Source of the DNA: JBMNTQ01 sp050945815
Lineage (GTDB): Bacteria; Bacillota; Clostridia; Christensenellales; JBMNTQ01
NCBI GenBank assembly: GCA_050945815.1
Contig: JBMNTQ010000038.1
Span: 1 to 13,417 of the forward strand
Direction of reading: 5' to 3'
Length of the DNA: 13,417 nucleotides
The notes below the pieces were generated by a model. The model saw only the letters and a list, made by a program, of their open reading frames with translations. It was not told the origin of the DNA and made no database searches. This document shows positions 7,158 to 12,205 of the stretch, in pieces; positions within the stretch are counted from its first letter, which is position 1; the number at the start of each line of letters is the position of its first letter. The translations under genes were made by a program, and so were the position numbers.

Positions 7158-7167
7158 AATTTATACT
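7150..7167 (+). promoter_or_regulatory. Putative ArgR/AhrC box 2
   Basis: GTATAA-TAAT-TTATAC (7151-7166) is an inverted repeat with perfect 6-base arms, overlapping the -10 box. Its centre lies 22 bp (about two helical turns) from the centre of box 1, close to the usual spacing of paired ARG boxes. The arms are a looser match to the ARG consensus than box 1. Confidence 0.5.
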
Positions 7168-7187
7168 TTACAGTGGAGGTTATTCGA

Positions 7188-8210
7188 TTGATTCATGCAA
7201 GCGTATTGGGGGCCACAGGCTATGCCGGAGCAGAACTTGTACGCCTTCTGTGCGGACACAAAGACGTCGTCCTCACCCATCTATATTCCAAAAGCTATGC
7301 AGGCAAAAGCATGTCGGACATTTATCCGAGCTTTGAAGGCACGTCGCTGCCCCTGCTGGAGCAGGTCGATATCCTGTCCGCCGCAAAAGACAGCGACGTT
7401 GTATTCACATCGCTGCCCCACGGCACCTCCAGCGAGCTGATTCCATCGCTCTATAAGCAAGGGGTCAAAGTGGTCGACCTCAGCGGCGATTTTCGCTACC
7501 GCTGCGCAGAGACCTATGAGCAATGGTACAACACTCCCCACCCAGCGCCGGAATTGCTCAAGCAATCCGTCTACGGCCTGCCGGAGCTGCACCGAGAAGC
7601 AATCAAAAAAAGCCGTCTTGTCGGCAATCCCGGCTGCTACACAACCTGCGCAATCCTGGCCTTGGCGCCCTTGCTTCGGGCTGGCCTCATTGAAAAAAAA
7701 GGCATCATCATTGACGCCAAATCCGGCACCAGCGGCGCGGGTCGCAGCGCCTCCCTGCCTTTTAGCTTTTGCGAAGTAAACGAAAGCTTTAAAGCCTACA
7801 AAGTCGCCGCCCACCGCCATACCAGCGAAATCGAGCAGGAACTGTCCGTAGTCGCCGGCGAGGAGGTGCTGGTTTCCTTCACGCCCCACCTGCTGCCCAT
7901 CCAGCGTGGTATTTTGTCCACTATCTACGCGGATTATAAAGGCGGCGATCTTTCCGCCTGCTACGAAGCCTTCTACCAGCACGAACCTTTTGTCAAAGTC
8001 TCCTCCACTCTACCGGAACTCAAGCAGGTCGTGGGCTCGAACTTCTGCAAAATCGGTTTTGTAGTAGACGAAAGGCTTGGCCGTGTAATCATCATTTCCG
8101 TTCTGGATAACCTAGTCAAAGGCGCTGCAGGCCAAGCAATACAAAACATGAATCTTTTATTTGGGTTAGACGAAACCACCGGTTTGAACCAGCCGGCCTG
8201 GTATTTATAA
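7188..8210 (+). CDS. argC: N-acetyl-gamma-glutamyl-phosphate reductase
   Basis: 340 residues. ArgC reduces N-acetylglutamyl-5-phosphate to the semialdehyde with NADPH, third step of arginine synthesis. Visible motifs are the nucleotide-binding GATGYAGAELVRLL (8-21), SLPHGTSSE (75-83), the active-site GNPGCYTT with Cys150 (146-153), AKSGTSGAGR (177-186) and the conserved AAHRHTSEI with His209 and His211 (207-215). The start is TTG 7188, with GGAGG (7175-7179) 8 bases upstream. An in-frame ATG at 7149 would add 13 residues but overlaps the -10 box and lies upstream of the predicted transcript start, so it cannot be used from this promoter. First gene of the operon. Confidence 0.96.
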   Translation: MIHASVLGATGYAGAELVRLLCGHKDVVLTHLYSKSYAGKSMSDIYPSFEGTSLPLLEQVDILSAAKDSDVVFTSLPHGTSSELIPSLYKQGVKVVDLSGDFRYRCAETYEQWYNTPHPAPELLKQSVYGLPELHREAIKKSRLVGNPGCYTTCAILALAPLLRAGLIEKKGIIIDAKSGTSGAGRSASLPFSFCEVNESFKAYKVAAHRHTSEIEQELSVVAGEEVLVSFTPHLLPIQRGILSTIYADYKGGDLSACYEAFYQHEPFVKVSSTLPELKQVVGSNFCKIGFVVDERLGRVIIISVLDNLVKGAAGQAIQNMNLLFGLDETTGLNQPAWYL

Positions 8211-8226
8211 AAAGAAAGAGAAAAAA

Positions 8227-9117
8227 ATGAGCAAACATACAAGCAACGAAAAATACGACGCCTTCATCGATAAGGCCAATATATTAATTGAAGCACTCCC
8301 CTACATCCAACGCCTGTCCGGCAAGGTTGTGGTTATCAAGTACGGCGGCAATGCCATGCTTAACGAGGAATTAACCCGAAAAGTCCTGCAGGATGTAACC
8401 CTGCTCAAATATGTCGGCGTCAACCCCATCGTGGTACACGGCGGCGGCCCAGACATCAATAATATGCTGGAAAAGCTGCAAATACCCGCCCGCTTCCACA
8501 ACGGCCTGCGCATTACCGATGAAGCTACGATGGAGGTGGTCCAGCAGGTCTTGGTAGGCAAAATCAACACCGGCATCGTAGCAAAGCTCAACCAGTTGGG
8601 CGGCAAAGCCATCGGCCTGTGCGGCAAAGACGCAAGCCTCTTGCAAGTCGAGAAAAAGCGCAGCAAAGACGGCGTCGATTTAGGCTTCGTTGGAGAAATC
8701 CAGTCGGTCAACACCTCTGTTTTAAACTATCTGGCAGAAGGGGAATACATCCCGGTCATCGCGCCTATAGGCGTAGGCCCCGGAGGAAAAAGCTACAACA
8801 TCAACGCCGATACCGTCGCCAGCGAAATAGCTACTGCCATGCAAGCGGAAAAACTGATGTTCTTAACCGACATCGACGGCATCCGCCAGAAAGCAGACGA
8901 CCCAAGCACCCTGATTCCTGTCGTCGATTGTGCGACTATCCAGCGCATGATCCAAAGCGGCGAAATTGCCGGCGGCATGATTCCCAAAGTCATGGGCTGT
9001 GTAAACAGCCTCCAACAGGGCGTGCGCCGTACCCATATCGTAGACGGCACCATCCCCCACCCGGTACTATTGGAAATCTTCACAGACAAAGGTATCGGAA
9101 CCATGGTCACCCACTGA
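8227..9117 (+). CDS. argB: Acetylglutamate kinase, arginine-sensitive type
   Basis: 296 residues of the amino-acid kinase family. ArgB phosphorylates N-acetylglutamate with ATP. Visible are VVVIKYGGNAM with Lys38, VVHGGGPDINNM (69-80), NGLRITDEATMEVV, GLCGKDA, PVIAPIGVG, NINADTVASEIA, LTDIDGI and GGMIPKV. A roughly 28-residue N-terminal extension ending ILIEALPYIQRLSGK, together with the C-terminal DGTIPHPVLLEIFTDKGIGT, follows the Thermotoga/Pseudomonas kinases, in which the N-terminal helix builds the hexamer and arginine inhibits. Feedback inhibition is therefore inferred. The ribosome binding site is only AG-rich (GAAAGAG). It starts 16 bp after argC with no argJ between. Confidence 0.96.
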   Translation: MSKHTSNEKYDAFIDKANILIEALPYIQRLSGKVVVIKYGGNAMLNEELTRKVLQDVTLLKYVGVNPIVVHGGGPDINNMLEKLQIPARFHNGLRITDEATMEVVQQVLVGKINTGIVAKLNQLGGKAIGLCGKDASLLQVEKKRSKDGVDLGFVGEIQSVNTSVLNYLAEGEYIPVIAPIGVGPGGKSYNINADTVASEIATAMQAEKLMFLTDIDGIRQKADDPSTLIPVVDCATIQRMIQSGEIAGGMIPKVMGCVNSLQQGVRRTHIVDGTIPHPVLLEIFTDKGIGTMVTH

Positions 9118-9129
9118 GGAGGAGACACA

Positions 9130-10359
9130 ATGCAACTGCATGATATCATTCAATTGGATCAGCAATACTATATGAACACATTCGGCAGCCGCTTTCCAGT
9201 CTGCTTTGAAAGGGGCGAAGGGTGTACTCTCTTTGATACGCAAGGCAAAGCCTATACCGATTTCCTTGCAGGCATCGCAGTCAACGCCCTAGGCTACAAC
9301 CACCCTGCCTTTGTGCAGGCGCTCTGCGACCAAATCAAAAAGCTGCTCCATTGCTCCAATTATTTCTACATCGAAGCCCAGGCAAAGCTTGCCCAAAAGC
9401 TGGTGGAAAACAGCCCCCTAGACAAAGTCTTTTTCGCCAACAGCGGCGCCGAGGCCAACGAAGGCGCCATCAAGCTGGCCCGGAAATATTTCTACGAAAA
9501 AGGACAGCAGAAACATGAAATCATCGCCATGCAGCAGTCCTTCCACGGCCGCACGATGGCCACTCTCTGCGCCACCGGCCAGCCAAAGTACCACGAACCC
9601 TACCAGCCCGGGGTACCCGGTTTTGTCCATGTTCCCTTCGGTGACCTCCCAGCCCTTGAGGCTGCAATCAACGGACAAACCGCTGCCGTTTTGCTGGAGG
9701 TCATTCAAGGCGAAGGAGGGGTACTGCCGGCAACGGAAAGCTACCTTAGGGGCGTGCGTACCCTGTGCGACAAGCAGGGGCTGCTGCTGATCATCGACGA
9801 AATCCAAACAGGCATGGGCCGCACAGGCTCGCTGTTTGGCTTCCAACATTATAACATTACGCCGGATATTATCACGCTTGCCAAAGCGCTGGGCAACGGT
9901 ATTCCCATTGGAGCATTCTTAGCTACGAGCGATGTGGCCGCAGCCTTCTCCCCGGGCGACCATGGCACCACCTTTGGCGGCAATCCCCTGGCCTGCACTG
10001 CCTCTCTGGCCGTCTTGCACGAGCTGTTGGATAACCGCCTGATCCAGCAGTGCGCAAAAACCGGAGCCTTTTTCCTTGCACAGCTGCAAGGGCTGCATAC
10101 AAAACACCCTCTATCCATTGCCCAGGTGCGGGGCAGGGGGCTGATGCTGGGCGTCGAGCTTAAATCTCCGCTACAAGCCAAGAAAATCGCCGCCGCCTGT
10201 CTTGAACATGGCTTTGTCATCGGCACCGCAGGCAACAACACGCTGCGTTTTGTCCCGCCGTTAATCATCCAAGAAAACGATATTTCTCGGCTGGTGGAGT
10301 TTTTGGACAGTTTGCTATCCTCCGAACAGGAATCCATCTCCTGCGCGGACAGATCCTAG
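9130..10359 (+). CDS. argD: Acetylornithine aminotransferase (class III PLP enzyme)
   Basis: 409 residues. ArgD transfers the amino group of glutamate to N-acetylglutamate semialdehyde, giving N-acetylornithine. Visible are FLAGIAVNALGYNHP, the phosphate-binding NSGAEANEGAIKLAR (104-118), SFHGRTMAT (137-145) with ring-stacking Phe138, LLEVIQGEGG, IIDEIQTGMGRTG with Asp223, the PLP lysine Lys252 in TLAKALGNGIPIGA, and GTTFGGNPLAC. The ATG at 9130 follows GGAGGAG (9118-9124), which starts right after the argB stop. The C-terminus carries about 15 poorly conserved residues (LLSSEQESISCADRS). The family can also act on N-succinyl-LL-2-amino-6-ketopimelate (DapC activity); the operon supports the arginine role. 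Confidence 0.96.
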   Translation: MQLHDIIQLDQQYYMNTFGSRFPVCFERGEGCTLFDTQGKAYTDFLAGIAVNALGYNHPAFVQALCDQIKKLLHCSNYFYIEAQAKLAQKLVENSPLDKVFFANSGAEANEGAIKLARKYFYEKGQQKHEIIAMQQSFHGRTMATLCATGQPKYHEPYQPGVPGFVHVPFGDLPALEAAINGQTAAVLLEVIQGEGGVLPATESYLRGVRTLCDKQGLLLIIDEIQTGMGRTGSLFGFQHYNITPDIITLAKALGNGIPIGAFLATSDVAAAFSPGDHGTTFGGNPLACTASLAVLHELLDNRLIQQCAKTGAFFLAQLQGLHTKHPLSIAQVRGRGLMLGVELKSPLQAKKIAAACLEHGFVIGTAGNNTLRFVPPLIIQENDISRLVEFLDSLLSSEQESISCADRS

Positions 10360-10483
10360 CCCCTCTCCCTCAGCATCCAGTCCAACTACCCGAATTCCCC
10401 CCGGCGCCGTGCCGGACACTAGCCTTTTTCAGCCATACGGAACTGCCGTTTTATGGAGAAGCATCTGGAAGGAAATGATGATT
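10360..10483 (+). other. 124-bp argD-argF spacer with a small hairpin
   Basis: This is the only sizeable gap within the operon. CCGGC (10401-10405) pairs with GCCGG (10411-10415) around a 5-base loop. A TTTTT follows only at 10424-10428, too far for a standard terminator. A second weak stem ACGG/CCGT followed by TTTTA lies just after (about 10437-10455). Partial termination or RNA processing could lower argF expression, but nothing here is diagnostic. I see no promoter for argF. Confidence 0.35.
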
Positions 10484-11449
10484 ATGTATCTGAAAAACTT
10501 CAAACCCAAAACACCTTTTTCACAAAAACATCTGCTCTGCCTGCAAGATTACAGTGCCGATGAGATCCTATCCTTGCTCAAGCTTGCGCTAGAACTCAAG
10601 CAACAGCAAAAAAACGGCGTCCCCCATCCGTTGCTTCAAGGCAAAACCCTGGGGATGATCTTCTCCAAATCCTCCACCCGCACCCGGGTTTCCTTTGAGG
10701 TCGGTATTTACCAGTTAGGCGGCATGGGGCTTTTCCTCTCCTCCCACGATATCCAGCTAGGGCGCGGCGAAACCATCGAAGACACAGCCAAAGTGCTGTC
10801 CCGCATGGTAGACGGTATCATGATCCGTACTTTCGCCCAAAGCGATGTGGAAGATTTGGCAACATACGGCAGCATTCCCATTATCAACGGGCTGACCGAT
10901 GATTTCCATCCATGTCAGGCGTTGGCAGATATCCTAACCCTCTACGAGCATACTGGCAGCATTCGCGGTCAAAAACTGGCCTATATCGGCGACGGCAACA
11001 ACATGGCCCATTCTCTGCTGATCATCTGTTCCAAGTTGGGCATCGATATCGCCGTAGGCTGCCCACAAGGATATTTACCCAAGGATCAAGCCTTGAGCTG
11101 GGCAACATCCAACGCAAAGGAATCCGGCAGCAACGTACTGGTCACCCACGATCCGATCCAAGCCGTTGCCCACGCCGACGCAGTCTATACCGACGTCTGG
11201 GCCAGCATGGGGCAAGAATCCGAGGCAGCAGAAAAACATGCCCATTTCGCCGGCTATCAGGTCAATTCCGCCCTGATGTCCCATGCCAAACCAAACGCCA
11301 TCTTCCTGCATTGCCTCCCTGCCCACCGAGGCGAAGAGGTTAGCAGCGACATAATAGACTCACCCCGCTCGGTCGTATTCGACGAAGCAGAAAACCGCTT
11401 GCATGCACAGAAAGCTGTCATGGCTATGCTGATGGGAGGCGTACTTTGA
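10484..11449 (+). CDS. argF: Ornithine carbamoyltransferase
   Basis: 321 residues from the chosen start. ArgF makes citrulline from ornithine and carbamoyl phosphate. Motifs are the carbamoyl-phosphate loop SKSSTRTRVSF (61-71), DFHPCQALADIL (140-151), the ornithine-binding SMG (241-243), HCLPAHRGEE (276-285) with the active-site Cys, and FDEAENRLHAQKA (299-311). The reading frame is open back to 10409, but ATG 10484 is preferred because AAGGA (10469-10473), aligned as part of AAGGAGG, gives the best spacing. ATGs at 10475 and 10478 are too close, and residues encoded before them do not look conserved. Its stop overlaps the start of the GNAT gene. Confidence 0.95.
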   Translation: MYLKNFKPKTPFSQKHLLCLQDYSADEILSLLKLALELKQQQKNGVPHPLLQGKTLGMIFSKSSTRTRVSFEVGIYQLGGMGLFLSSHDIQLGRGETIEDTAKVLSRMVDGIMIRTFAQSDVEDLATYGSIPIINGLTDDFHPCQALADILTLYEHTGSIRGQKLAYIGDGNNMAHSLLIICSKLGIDIAVGCPQGYLPKDQALSWATSNAKESGSNVLVTHDPIQAVAHADAVYTDVWASMGQESEAAEKHAHFAGYQVNSALMSHAKPNAIFLHCLPAHRGEEVSSDIIDSPRSVVFDEAENRLHAQKAVMAMLMGGVL

Positions 11450-11946
11450 GTATCATCATTCGCGATGCCCGCATAGAGGATATTCCCCATATCCAGGACA
11501 TTACCGCCGAAGCCTTCGGTAAATATGCCCGAGAATTAGGTCTCCCTCAAAAAGTTGCTGCCTTGAACGAAACCAAAGAAGATATCCAGCACGATTTGGA
11601 CAAAAAAAGCGTGCTAATCTGCCTGCTGGACGGCAAAGAAGTAGGCTCAATCCGTTTCGAAGTCTTGCCCGACGGCATCGCCTACATCAGCCGCTTCGGG
11701 GTTAAGCTGATGGCTCAAGGCCACGGTATCGGCCGGGCACTGATGGCAGAGGTGGAAAAACGCTGCCGCAAAATGGGTGTTAGCTCCATCAGGCTGCATA
11801 CCTCCGCCAAAATGTCCAGCCTTGTCTGCTTCTACTATAGCCAAGGCTACTATATCCATTCCACCAGTACAGACAAAGGCTATATTCGCGCCCTACTGGT
11901 ACGCGAATTAAACGATTCGGTCGAAAGCCTAAGCAAGGCCCTCTAA
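11446..11946 (+). CDS. GNAT family N-acetyltransferase, coupled to argF
   Basis: 166 residues. The start is TTG 11446, overlapping the argF TGA (11447-11449), with GGGAGG 6 bases upstream inside argF, so translation is coupled. The GNAT fold is shown by IIIRDARIEDIPHIQDI at the N-terminus, the strand YISRFGVK followed by the acetyl-CoA loop QGHGIGRALM (91-100, matching Q/R-x-x-G-x-G/A), and SSLVCFYYSQGYYI near the C-terminus, the usual fourth-motif helix. A conserved-looking YARELGLPQKVAALNETKED (27-46) and a C-terminal TSTDKGYIRALLVREL are not general GNAT features and may define a subfamily. Short GNAT proteins act as N-acetylglutamate synthase in some bacteria, and this operon has no argJ or argA, so that role is possible. 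The sequence alone does not prove it, and an unrelated acetyltransferase is equally allowed. Confidence 0.9.
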   Translation: MSIIIRDARIEDIPHIQDITAEAFGKYARELGLPQKVAALNETKEDIQHDLDKKSVLICLLDGKEVGSIRFEVLPDGIAYISRFGVKLMAQGHGIGRALMAEVEKRCRKMGVSSIRLHTSAKMSSLVCFYYSQGYYIHSTSTDKGYIRALLVRELNDSVESLSKAL

Positions 11947-11972
11947 CACGCAGCTTATTTCCCGCCCTATCC

Positions 11973-12005
11973 GCCCGGCAGTTTGCCCACAGCAAATTGC
12001 CGGGC
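11973..12005 (+). terminator. Hairpin ending the arginine operon
   Basis: GCCCGGCAGTTTGC (11973-11986) pairs with GCAAATTGCCGGGC (11992-12005): 14 bp including one G-U, 5-nt loop, beginning 27 bases after the GNAT stop. The following bases (TTCCCTATTCCC) are only partly T-rich, so termination may be weak or the hairpin may mainly protect the 3' end. Confidence 0.65.
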
Positions 12006-12032
12006 TTCCCTATTCCCAAAAGCTGCACAGCC

Positions 12033-12101
12033 TTAATCCTCCAACGCCCCCTCCGTCTCGTCTGCCTGCCCTCCGCTCCCACCTATCAGGGCAAGCATCA
12101 T
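12033..12101 (-). CDS. Possible 22-residue small ORF with strong ribosome binding site
   Basis: On the minus strand AAAGGGGGGAG is followed after 7 bases by ATG ATG and an open frame of 22 codons ending in TAA. It begins MMLALIGGSGG and is acidic at the end (ADETEGALED). The ribosome binding site is almost the same as that of the membrane fusion gene. However, the frame lies downstream of the surface-protein terminator (12138-12175), no promoter is visible, and no homologue is recognised. It could be a real peptide, a leader, or chance. Confidence 0.2.
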   Translation of the reverse strand: MMLALIGGSGGQADETEGALED

Positions 12102-12137
12102 CGTTACACTCCCCCCTTTCTCGCATAGTTCCTCCGC

Positions 12138-12175
12138 AAAAAAAGCAAGCGCCGCGAAAATCCCGCGGCGCTTGC
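12138..12175 (-). terminator. Rho-independent terminator of the surface protein gene
   Basis: On the minus strand GCAAGCGCCGCG pairs perfectly with CGCGGCGCTTGC (12175-12164 with 12156-12145; 12 bp, 7-nt loop), followed directly by TTTTTTT (12144-12138). It lies 30 bp after the stop codon. A textbook strong terminator. Confidence 0.95.
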
Positions 12176-12205
12176 CCTATCACAATAGTCTGCTTCGTCT
12201 ATACC

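Larger units (their letters stand above)
6987..7187. other. Divergent control region between the exporter and arginine operons
   Basis: 201 bp, clearly more AT-rich than the flanking genes, with no coding content. The argC side holds a promoter and two palindromes, listed separately. On the minus strand, towards the exporter, a TATAAG (7022-7017) lies about 30 nt before the TTG start at 6986 but has no good -35 partner. A small palindrome TTCTCAGAA (7047-7055) sits just upstream of it, and an A/T-rich tract follows (about 7066-7079). Either regulator binding or a weak promoter would fit; this is inference. Confidence 0.6.

Noticed and set aside
7281..7982. 233-codon minus-strand open frame
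   Set aside because: It lies opposite argC, whose catalytic motifs are intact, and has no ribosome binding site or family features.
11789..12082. 97-codon minus-strand frame across the end of the GNAT gene
   Set aside because: It overlaps the GNAT coding sequence and the operon hairpin, has no recognisable start signal, and its Arg/Trp-rich translation looks non-coding.
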